The position numbers were made by a program, and so were the translations under genes. DNA of 64,000 bases from positions 124,001 through 188,000 of the forward strand of contig NZ_FTMY01000003.1 in NCBI RefSeq assembly GCF_900156165.1, written 5' to 3'. The DNA is from Pseudacidovorax sp. RU35E (lineage in GTDB: Bacteria; Pseudomonadota; Gammaproteobacteria; Burkholderiales; Burkholderiaceae_C). The notes under the pieces are model-generated. The model searched no databases and was not told where the DNA came from. It saw nothing but the letters and a program-made list of their open reading frames with translations. Below, in pieces: positions 49,024 through 56,437 of this stretch (position 1 is its first letter; the number at the start of each line of letters is the position of its first letter).

Positions 49024-50043
49024 TTACTCTGCTTTGATGTTGGCCTTGGTGACCACGTCCTGGATGGTCTGGCGCTCCTTCTTGAGGTAGTCGCCGAAGG
49101 CCGGGCCTGTGGTCACCACGGGGCGCACGGCGATCTCGCCCAGGCGGCGCACCACCTCGGGGTCCTTCATCGTGGCCTGCACGGCCTCGGCCAGCTTGGC
49201 GGCGACCGGCGCCGGCACGTTGGCGGGCGCCAGGATGCCCAGCCAGGAATCCAGCTCGAAGCCCTTCAGGGCCGGCGTCTCGGCCAGGGCCGGCAGCTGC
49301 GGCGCGATGGGCGCACGGGCGGCGGAGGTCACGCCCAGGCCCTTGACCTTGCCGTCCTTGATGAAGGGCAGTGCCAGCGACAGCGGCAGCACCGCCAGGT
49401 CCAGCTGGCCGCCGGCCACGTCGGTCAGCACCTGCGGGCCCGACTTGTAGGGCACATGCACGATGTCGATGCCCGCGCGCTGCTTGATCAGTTCGGCCGT
49501 CACGTGCAGCGAAGTGCCCACGCCATCGGTGCCGAAGTTCAACTGGCCGGGATGGGCCTTGGCATAGGCGATCAGCTCGGCCGCGGTCTGCGCCGGCAGC
49601 TGCGGCTTGCCCACCAGCACGAAGGGCGAGAAGCCGACGGTGGCGATGGGCGCGAAGTCCTTGAAGGTGTCGTAGCGCACGGCCGAAGGCGCCACCAGCG
49701 GCGCCACGTTGAGCGGGCTGGCCACGGCGAACAGCAGCGTGTAGCCGTCGGCCGGCGCGCGGGCGGCCTTCTGCGTGCCGATGGTGCCGGCGGCCCCGGC
49801 CACGTTGTCGATCACCACGGGCTGGCCCAGCACCTCGCCCAGCTTGGCGTTGATGAGGCGGGCCGTCGCATCGACGCCGCCGCCGGCCGCGAACGGTACG
49901 ATCAGCGTGACCGGTTTGGCCGGCCAGGCCTGGGCCTGTGCGGCGCCGGGCAATGCGGCCAGGGCCATGCCCGACGCCAGGGCGGCAGCCAGGGTGCGGC
50001 GGGTGAAGCTCAGGGAATGGGCGGTGCGGGCAGGATGGGCCAT
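49024..50043 (-). CDS. Bug-family (TTT) solute-binding receptor
   Basis: 339-aa periplasmic receptor with a signal peptide (cleavage near AQA-QA) and the Bug signatures WPAKPVTLIVPFAAGGGVD, VVIDNVAGAAGTIG, ADGYTLLF and IVHVPYKSG. First gene of the operon that runs through TauE and the amidohydrolase. The GntR gene is divergent. No TctAB membrane genes are present, so the receptor presumably uses a transporter encoded elsewhere. Confidence 0.93.
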   Translation of the reverse strand: MAHPARTAHSLSFTRRTLAAALASGMALAALPGAAQAQAWPAKPVTLIVPFAAGGGVDATARLINAKLGEVLGQPVVIDNVAGAAGTIGTQKAARAPADGYTLLFAVASPLNVAPLVAPSAVRYDTFKDFAPIATVGFSPFVLVGKPQLPAQTAAELIAYAKAHPGQLNFGTDGVGTSLHVTAELIKQRAGIDIVHVPYKSGPQVLTDVAGGQLDLAVLPLSLALPFIKDGKVKGLGVTSAARAPIAPQLPALAETPALKGFELDSWLGILAPANVPAPVAAKLAEAVQATMKDPEVVRRLGEIAVRPVVTTGPAFGDYLKKERQTIQDVVTKANIKAE

Positions 50044-50107
50044 GGTCGTTCCTCGTTCGGCAGTGGTGAAGGATGGAAGAGCACCTCGACGGTGCGAGAA
50101 TCTACTC

Positions 50108-50127
50108 GTTATGACAAGTTATAACAA
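50108..50127. promoter_or_regulatory. GntR operator candidate: tandem 10-bp repeats
   Basis: GTTATGACAA followed directly by GTTATAACAA (one difference) at 50108-50117 and 50118-50127; the second contains the perfect palindrome GTTATAAC (50118-50125). It is in the divergent promoter region between the GntR and Bug receptor genes. Spacing of one helical turn suggests cooperative binding. Confidence 0.65.
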
Positions 50128-50141
50128 GCGATGCAAGCGGC

Positions 50142-50888
50142 ATGCCAGCCATGCGGAAGGGCCACGCCTTGGCTGAGATTCCCCAGTCGCTGCATGCCCG
50201 CCTGCGCGATGAGCTGCGTGCCTCCATCCTCGACGCCCGCCTGAAGCCGGGCGACAAGCTGCCCTCCGAATCCGAGCTGCAGGCGGCCCATGGCGTCAGC
50301 CGCATCACCGTGCGCCAGGCGCTCGGCGCACTCCAGGCCGAGGGCCTGATCGTCAAGCTGCACGGAAAGGGTGCATTCGTCTCGCACCCGAAAGCGGCGC
50401 AGAGCCTTAACCGCCTGCAGGGCCTGAACGAGGCGCTGGCCGCCGAGGCGCGCGCCGTCAGCAACAAGCGCCTGGCCTGGCGAGAGGTGCGGGCTCCTGC
50501 GGCGGTTGCGCAGAAGCTGGGCCTGCCCGGCAACACCACCGTCTATCACCTGCAGACCGTGCGCTACCTGGAGCGCGAGCCGCTGTCGGTCAACAACTCC
50601 TGGTTGCTGGCCACGCTGGGCGAGCGCCTGTCGCGGGTGGACTTCTCGCAGCGCGACCTGATCGACGTGTTCGAGCACGAGGGTGGCATCGCCGTCGGCC
50701 GCGCCGACCTGGAGATCGGCGCCGGCACCGCCCGCGCGGCGGACGCCCGTCTGCTCAAGCTGGATACCGGCGCGCCCGTGCTGGAGGTGGAGCGCGTGGT
50801 GCATGACCAGGCGGGCTCGCCGGTGCATGTGGAAAGCGCCGTCTACCGCGCCGACACCTTCCGCTACCGGCTGAGCCTGCAGCGCTAG
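50142..50888 (+). CDS. GntR-family (HutC subgroup) transcriptional regulator
   Basis: About 248 aa: winged-helix DNA-binding domain at about 10-78 (PQSLHARLRDELRASIL, LPSESELQAAHGVSRITVRQ) and a C-terminal UTRA effector-binding domain (HLQTVRYLEREPLSV, VLEVERVVHDQAGSPVHVES). The UTRA domain puts it in the HutC subgroup. It is divergent from the Bug/TauE/amidohydrolase operon, so that is its likely target; the effector is probably the imported substrate. An ATG 6 codons later is an alternative start. Confidence 0.92.
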   Translation: MPAMRKGHALAEIPQSLHARLRDELRASILDARLKPGDKLPSESELQAAHGVSRITVRQALGALQAEGLIVKLHGKGAFVSHPKAAQSLNRLQGLNEALAAEARAVSNKRLAWREVRAPAAVAQKLGLPGNTTVYHLQTVRYLEREPLSVNNSWLLATLGERLSRVDFSQRDLIDVFEHEGGIAVGRADLEIGAGTARAADARLLKLDTGAPVLEVERVVHDQAGSPVHVESAVYRADTFRYRLSLQR

Positions 50889-50963
50889 AAGGGCCCGCAA
50901 ACCTGTCCGCATGGCCCGCCGCGTCACCAGTGCCCCGACTTGCCTCAACGCCTTCGCCCCGCC

Positions 50964-51893
50964 ATGACCGCTGCTTCCACCATCCCCGTCATCGACATCG
51001 CCGCCCTTGCCTCGCCTGATGCCGACGCCCGTCGTCGCGTGGCGGCCGAGGTGGGCGCCGCCTGCCGCGACATCGGCTTCTTCGCCATCACCGGCCATGG
51101 CGTGCCGGCCCGAGTGATCGACGCCGCCTTCGCCGCCAGCCGCGCGTTCTTTGCCCAGCCGGTGGCCGACAAGGCGGCGCTGGCGTACGCCACGCTCAGC
51201 CACAACCGCGGCTACGTGGGCATGGGCGTGGAGGCGCTGGACGAGAAGCGCGGCGCCGACCAGAAGGAGGCCTTCAACCTCATCTGGACCGACGAGGCCA
51301 CCCGCCCGCCCAACGCCTGGCCCGCCCTGCCCGGCTGGCGCGCGCCGGTGCAGGCCTACTTCGATGCGGTCTTCGCCGCCGCCACGCGGCTGCATGCGGC
51401 CTTCGCGCTGGACCTGGGTCTGCCCGAGGACTTCTTCGCCGACAAGATCGACCGGCCGCTGGCCACGCTGCGCCTGCTGCACTATCCCGCGGGCGCGGCG
51501 GCCGACGCCGGCGTGGGCGCCGGGGCACACACCGACTACGGGAACGTCACCCTGCTGGCCACCGACGGCGTCTCGGGCCTGCAGGTGCAGGGGCGCGCCC
51601 GCGACGAATGGATCGACGTGCCGCCGCTGCCCGGCGCCTTCGTCTGCAACATCGGCGATTGCCTGATGCGCTGGACCAACGACGTCTACCTGTCCACGCC
51701 GCACCGCGTGGTGCGGCCGGCGGCCGAGCGTTATTCGATCGCCTTCTTCCTCGATCCCAACCCCGACGCGCTGGTCAGCGCCATTCCCAGCTGCGTGCCG
51801 CCCGGCGAGGCACCGCGGCATGCGCCGGTCACGACGCAGGCGTACCTGCAGTCCCGCTTTGCCGCCACCTATGGCGCGGCCGCCGGCGCCTGA
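50964..51893 (+). CDS. 2-oxoglutarate/Fe(II)-dependent dioxygenase (IPNS-like)
   Basis: 309-aa non-haem iron enzyme of the isopenicillin-N-synthase-like (2OG-FeII) superfamily. The iron ligands are visible as H and D in GAHTDYGN and H in STPHRVV, and the 2OG-binding Arg in ERYSIAFF. The N-terminus IPVIDIAALA is family-typical. The ATG at 50964 is chosen over an upstream TTG. It is 28 bp before an aldehyde dehydrogenase gene, which suggests a two-step oxidation. Substrate unknown. Confidence 0.92.
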   Translation: MTAASTIPVIDIAALASPDADARRRVAAEVGAACRDIGFFAITGHGVPARVIDAAFAASRAFFAQPVADKAALAYATLSHNRGYVGMGVEALDEKRGADQKEAFNLIWTDEATRPPNAWPALPGWRAPVQAYFDAVFAAATRLHAAFALDLGLPEDFFADKIDRPLATLRLLHYPAGAAADAGVGAGAHTDYGNVTLLATDGVSGLQVQGRARDEWIDVPPLPGAFVCNIGDCLMRWTNDVYLSTPHRVVRPAAERYSIAFFLDPNPDALVSAIPSCVPPGEAPRHAPVTTQAYLQSRFAATYGAAAGA

Positions 51894-51921
51894 TTCCCAT
51901 CCGTCCCTGGAGCCAGCGACC

Positions 51922-53328
51922 ATGACCTCCGCATCCCTCGCCCTGCGCAGCCTGTTCGAGGCCCAGCGTGCGGCCAGCCGCAGCCAGCCGCCGGCCGATC
52001 TGGCGTTGCGCCGTGACCGGCTGCAGCGCCTTCGCGCGCTGCTCGGCACCGACGGCCCGCCGCTGGTGCGCGCCGTGGAGGCCGACTTCGGCGTCCGCTC
52101 GGCCACGCTCACCGAGATCGCCGACCTGCTGCTGCTGCGCGAGGGGCTGGCGGACGCGCAGCGTCACCTGGCGCGATGGTCCGCGCCGCGCCGGGTGCGC
52201 ACGCCGCTCACGCTGCAGCCGGCGCGTGCCTGGGTGCAGCGACAACCGGTCGGTGTGGTGGGGGTGCTGTCGCCCTGGAACTATCCCCTGCTTCTGTCGC
52301 TGGGACCCGCCGGCATGGCGCTGGCAGCGGGCAATCGGGTGATGCTCAAGCCCAGCGAGCGCACGCCGCGCTGCTCCGACGCCATCGCCGAGGCGGTCGC
52401 CCGGCGATTCGCCCCCGACGAATTCACCGTGACGAACGGCGATGCCGCGCTGGCGGCCGAGTTCTCGGCGCTGCCCTTCGACCATCTGTTCTTCACCGGT
52501 TCCACCGCCGTGGGCCGCCATGTCGCGGCAGCGGCCGCCGCCAACCTCACGCCGACCACGCTGGAGCTGGGCGGCAAGTCGCCCTGTGTGATCGACGCCT
52601 CCTGCCGGCCCGATGCGGTGGCCTCGCGCATCGCCCACGGCAAGCTGCTCAATGCCGGGCAGACCTGCATCGCGCCCGACTATGTGCTGGCGCCCGCCGC
52701 GCTGCACGGCGCACTGGCCGACGCCCTGGCGGCGGCGGTGCAGCGCCTGTTTCCGACCGTGGCGGGCAACCCCGACTACACCGCCCTGGTCGATGCGCGG
52801 CAGGCGCAGCGGCTCCAGGCCCTGGTGGACGATGCCGTGGCCCAGGGTGCGCAGGTCCGGGTGCTGGGCACGGATGCGCCGGCAGGGCGCCAGATGGCCC
52901 TTCGGCTGGTGCTGGGCGCGAAGCCCGGAATGGCGCTGATGCAGGAGGAGATCTTCGGCCCCGTCCTGCCGGTGCTGGACTGCGCCGACACGGCGACCGC
53001 CATCCGCTTCATCAATGACCGGCCGCGCCCGCTCGCCTTGTACTGGTTCGGCGAGGACACCCGGGCGCGCGATGCGCTGCTGGCCGGCACCGTCAGCGGC
53101 GGCGTCACGGTCAACGACACGCTGGTGCACATCGCCCATCCCGGCCTGCCCTTCGGCGGTGTCGGCGACAGCGGCTGGGGCGCATCGCATGGCGAGGCGG
53201 GTTTTCTGCGCTTCACCCACGAGCGCGCCGTGCTGGTGCAGTCGCGCTGGTCGCTGGGCGGGCTGATGCATCCCCCCTACGGTCCCCGCACCGAGCGGCT
53301 GCTGGCCTTCATGCGTCGGCGCGGCTGA
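51922..53328 (+). CDS. Aldehyde dehydrogenase, coniferyl-aldehyde-dehydrogenase type
   Basis: NAD(P)-dependent dehydrogenase of 468 aa. Catalytic Asn in LSPWNYP, Glu in TTLELGGKSPCVID and Cys in NAGQTCIAPDY. The shorter length and the lack of an N-terminal extension match the CALDH group that oxidises coniferyl aldehyde or related aldehydes. GGAG precedes the ATG at 51922. It follows the dioxygenase gene by 28 bp, so it may be in one operon. Confidence 0.92.
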   Translation: MTSASLALRSLFEAQRAASRSQPPADLALRRDRLQRLRALLGTDGPPLVRAVEADFGVRSATLTEIADLLLLREGLADAQRHLARWSAPRRVRTPLTLQPARAWVQRQPVGVVGVLSPWNYPLLLSLGPAGMALAAGNRVMLKPSERTPRCSDAIAEAVARRFAPDEFTVTNGDAALAAEFSALPFDHLFFTGSTAVGRHVAAAAAANLTPTTLELGGKSPCVIDASCRPDAVASRIAHGKLLNAGQTCIAPDYVLAPAALHGALADALAAAVQRLFPTVAGNPDYTALVDARQAQRLQALVDDAVAQGAQVRVLGTDAPAGRQMALRLVLGAKPGMALMQEEIFGPVLPVLDCADTATAIRFINDRPRPLALYWFGEDTRARDALLAGTVSGGVTVNDTLVHIAHPGLPFGGVGDSGWGASHGEAGFLRFTHERAVLVQSRWSLGGLMHPPYGPRTERLLAFMRRRG

Positions 53329-53358
53329 AGCGGAGCCGCGAAGCGCTGCCGGGGTGCC

Positions 53359-53868
53359 TCAGAGCGGGTGCTCGGTGTAGAAGCGACCGCCGTGGTAGAG
53401 CAGCGGCGGCACGCCCGCCTGGTGGGCGCAGCGCTCCACCTCGCCGACGAAGATGACGTGGTCGCCCTCTTCATAGCGGCTGCGGTTGAAGCATTCGAAG
53501 CTGGCCACGCAGCCTTCAAGCACGGGTGCGCCGGCGATGCCGGGTGCCCAGTCCACGCCTTCCCAGCGATCCACGCCGCGGGTGGCAAAACGCTCGGCCA
53601 GCGCCTGCTGGTTGGCGGCCAGGATGTTGATGGCGTAGTGGGAGCCGGCTCGCAGGTCCGGCATCGAGCCCGCGCTGCGCGACAGGCTCCACAGCACCAG
53701 GGGCGGCGCCAGCGACACCGAGTTGAAGGAGCTGGCCGTGAAGCCCACCAGCCGCCCGTCGGCCGCCCGCGCCGTGATGATGGTCACGCCGGTGGCGAAC
53801 ATGCCCAGGGCGGCGCGGAACTCGGCGGCGGAAAAGTCGGGCGCTTGGGCCTGGAGGGGAGCGGTCAC
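53359..53868 (-). CDS. Flavin reductase-like protein (FMN-binding split barrel)
   Basis: 169-aa flavoprotein of the flavin-reductase/HpaC-like family. Signatures: FATGVTIITARA, GFTASSFNSVSLAPPLVLWSL and HVIFVGEVERC. It would supply reduced flavin to a partner monooxygenase, which is not next to it here. Convergent with the aldehyde dehydrogenase gene (30 bp apart). Confidence 0.9.
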   Translation of the reverse strand: MTAPLQAQAPDFSAAEFRAALGMFATGVTIITARAADGRLVGFTASSFNSVSLAPPLVLWSLSRSAGSMPDLRAGSHYAINILAANQQALAERFATRGVDRWEGVDWAPGIAGAPVLEGCVASFECFNRSRYEEGDHVIFVGEVERCAHQAGVPPLLYHGGRFYTEHPL

Positions 53869-53988
53869 GGAAGAGGGCCTGGCGGCAGGGGGCGATCGGC
53901 CGGCATTGTCCCGCAGGCGGTTTGACGGCGGCGGCGGCAGGGTCGGGCGGGAGCCGGCGGCAGACGGTGGACGGGTCGCCAGACGGCA

Positions 53989-55218
53989 TCAGCCGAAGAA
54001 CCAGTAGCAGACGGCGATGGCCGCCACGACGCCCGCCAGCTCGGCCAGCAGCGCACAGCCCACGGCGTATCGCGCCTTCTGGATGCCCACCGCGCCAAAG
54101 TACACCGCCAGCACGTAGAAGGTGGTCTCGGTGCTGCCCTGGATGGTGGCGGCCACCAGGGCGGGGAAGCTGTCCACGCCGTGCGTCTTCATGGTCTCGA
54201 TCAGCAGCGCCCGTGCCGCGCTGCCCGAGAAGGGCTTGACCAGCGCGGTCGGCAGCGCATCGACGAAGCGCGTGTCCCAGCCGGTCTGCCCCACGCACCA
54301 GCGGATGCCGTCCAGCAGCAGGTCCAGCGCGCCCGAGGCCCGCAGCACGCCGATGGCGCAGAGCATGGCCACCAGGTAGGGCAGCAGGCCCTTGGCCACG
54401 TCGAAGCCTTCCTTGGCGCCTTCGATGAAGCGGTCGTACACCGCCACCCGCTTGAGTGCGCCGACCACCAGGAAAGCGATGACGACGCCGAACAGCACCA
54501 GGTTGCCCATCAGCGACGAGAGCTGCGCCAGCGCCTGCGCCGACAGCGTGGCCAGCAGCGCCATGAAGCCCGCCAGCAGCGCCGCACCCGGCAGCAGGTA
54601 GGCCAGCACCACGGGGTCCCAGAGCTTGAGGCGCTGCACCAGCGCCACCGACAGCAGCGCCACCAGCGTCGATGCGCTGGTGGCCAGCAGGATGGGCAGA
54701 AACACCAGCGTCGGATCGGCCGCGCCCTGCTGTGCGCGGTACATGAAGATCGTCACCGGCAGCAGCGTGAGCGAGGACGCGTTGAGCACCAGGAACAGGA
54801 TCTGCGCGTTGCTGGCCGTGTCGGGCCGCGGGTTGAGCGTCTGCAGCTCGCGCATGGCCTTGAGGCCGATGGGCGTGGCCGCGTTGTCCAGGCCCAGCGC
54901 ATTGGCCGCGAAGTTCATGGTGATGAGGCCCAGCGCCGGATGGCCGGCCGGCACCTCGGGCATCAGCCGGCGAAAGAGCGGCCCCAGCGCCCGTGCCAGC
55001 AGCGCCACCAGCCCGGCCGCCTCGGCGATCCGCAGGAAGCCCAGCCACAGCGTGAGCGTGCCGAACAGCAGCAGCATGAGCTCCACCGACAGCTTCGCCA
55101 TGGCGAACAGCGCCTCGACCATGGCGGCGAACACCGTGGCGTCGCCGCCCACCAGCCAGCGCGCGAAGCCGGCCACTGCGGCGACGAGGAAGAAGGACAG
55201 CCACAGGCCGTTGAGCAT
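53989..55218 (-). CDS. Fused SpmA/SpmB-like nucleoside-recognition membrane protein
   Basis: 409-aa membrane protein with many helices and the spore-maturation A and B signatures fused: MNFAANALGLDNAATPIGLKAM in the N half (SpmA) and TALVKPFSGSAARALLIETM, STETTFYVLAVYFGAVGIQKAR in the C half (SpmB). In sporulators these are separate genes; the fusion is usual in Proteobacteria. Each half contains a Gate domain (nucleoside recognition). Function is unknown. I chose the ATG at 55218; the frame is open further upstream but without signals. Confidence 0.9.
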   Translation of the reverse strand: MLNGLWLSFFLVAAVAGFARWLVGGDATVFAAMVEALFAMAKLSVELMLLLFGTLTLWLGFLRIAEAAGLVALLARALGPLFRRLMPEVPAGHPALGLITMNFAANALGLDNAATPIGLKAMRELQTLNPRPDTASNAQILFLVLNASSLTLLPVTIFMYRAQQGAADPTLVFLPILLATSASTLVALLSVALVQRLKLWDPVVLAYLLPGAALLAGFMALLATLSAQALAQLSSLMGNLVLFGVVIAFLVVGALKRVAVYDRFIEGAKEGFDVAKGLLPYLVAMLCAIGVLRASGALDLLLDGIRWCVGQTGWDTRFVDALPTALVKPFSGSAARALLIETMKTHGVDSFPALVAATIQGSTETTFYVLAVYFGAVGIQKARYAVGCALLAELAGVVAAIAVCYWFFG

Positions 55219-55375
55219 GAACCGGGCGCGCGCGGGCGCGGCAAGAGTGCAGACCCGGCCGATGATAGGAGGGGCGTCTGCGATGCAACCCAGGCCGCAG
55301 CGGCCCACCGTCACCAGGGGGCAGGCTGTTGATCGCTCGCCCGGCTCGTGCCGGCGACGCAGGTGGGTCGCCAGA

Positions 55376-56410
55376 TCAGCGCGCCGGGCTCGCGCCTTCG
55401 GCGCGGATCTTCCACGCCTGTCCTTCGCGCACCAGACGCAGTGTCTTCTGGGTGACGTCCACGTAGTCGCTCGATCGGTAGGTCTGCCGGAAGGTGGCCT
55501 GCGCTCCGTCGGCGCCGTCGGCGCGCACCTGCAGCGCCTCGACCGTGATGCTGATCGCGCCGGGTTTGGCGATCCGTGCGGCGCGCTGCGACTTCCAGGC
55601 GGCCAGACTGCCCGAGGGTGGCTGGAAGCTCGCTGCGTAGAAATCCAGGTATCGCTGCAGATCCTTGGCCGACCACGCGCTGGCCCAGGCCTGCACCGCC
55701 GGGGCCACGCCGGAAAGGTCGGTGGCGGCCGCCACGGCCGCCGCACCGCGCGGTGGTGCGATCACGGTCGTGCAGGGAACCGCACCGCCGCACAGCCGGG
55801 CCGTGCTCACGGCGTTCATGAAGGCCGAACCCATGCGCTCATCCATCTTTCGGGTTGCCTCCTCACGCTCCTGCTCGTTCTGCGGTAGCCAGACGAAATG
55901 GACGCGATAGACGTACTCCTCGCCCTCCAGGGCCGCCACCAGAAGTGATTCGCCCAGTGCACTGCCTGGCGTCGTGCTGCAGAAAGCGGCCTGTACCGAC
56001 CTGGACCGTTTGCCGAATGGGGCCGTCATGCGCGGCGGAAGGGTCAGGCCAGCGCTGCAGTTGCGCTTCATCTGCTCCATGGTGAAGCTGACGACCTGCC
56101 CTGCGACGGTGGCATTGGCGGCGCGGATGGATTCCAGCGTCGCCTTGTCGGGGTAGCGCAGACGTTCGATGGTGACGTAGGCGTTCTTCCAGGCCGCGCG
56201 CTGTGTCGCATCGGGCTCGTAGCGCACCACATAGCTGCCTTGCGCTTCTCCGCGCAGCTCGGTCAATACCCAGCCTGCCGGCGGTTCAAGGTCGAGTCTT
56301 TCGCCCTGCACCGGAAATGCGCCATCTTCGCGCGCGACGGCCGGCGCGCCGCAGGTCAGGGCGGCCGCAAAGGTGACCGCCACGATGGAGAGTTGGAGAT
56401 GTCGGGTCAT
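55376..56410 (-). CDS. Exported protein with a C-terminal NTF2-like (Cds6) domain
   Basis: 344-aa protein with a signal peptide (MTRHLQLSIVAVTFAAALTC, cleavage near AVA-RE). The first 230 residues are of unknown fold and contain cysteines that may form disulfides. The last about 110 residues (VQAWASAWSAKDLQRYLDFY, FRQTYRSSDYVDVTQKTLRL) match the NTF2-like domain seen at the C-terminus of L,D-transpeptidase-associated (Cds6-type) proteins. Role unknown, perhaps envelope-related. Confidence 0.8.
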   Translation of the reverse strand: MTRHLQLSIVAVTFAAALTCGAPAVAREDGAFPVQGERLDLEPPAGWVLTELRGEAQGSYVVRYEPDATQRAAWKNAYVTIERLRYPDKATLESIRAANATVAGQVVSFTMEQMKRNCSAGLTLPPRMTAPFGKRSRSVQAAFCSTTPGSALGESLLVAALEGEEYVYRVHFVWLPQNEQEREEATRKMDERMGSAFMNAVSTARLCGGAVPCTTVIAPPRGAAAVAAATDLSGVAPAVQAWASAWSAKDLQRYLDFYAASFQPPSGSLAAWKSQRAARIAKPGAISITVEALQVRADGADGAQATFRQTYRSSDYVDVTQKTLRLVREGQAWKIRAEGASPAR

Positions 56411-56437
56411 GGTGTCAATCGTTGAAGCGCGGTCGGG

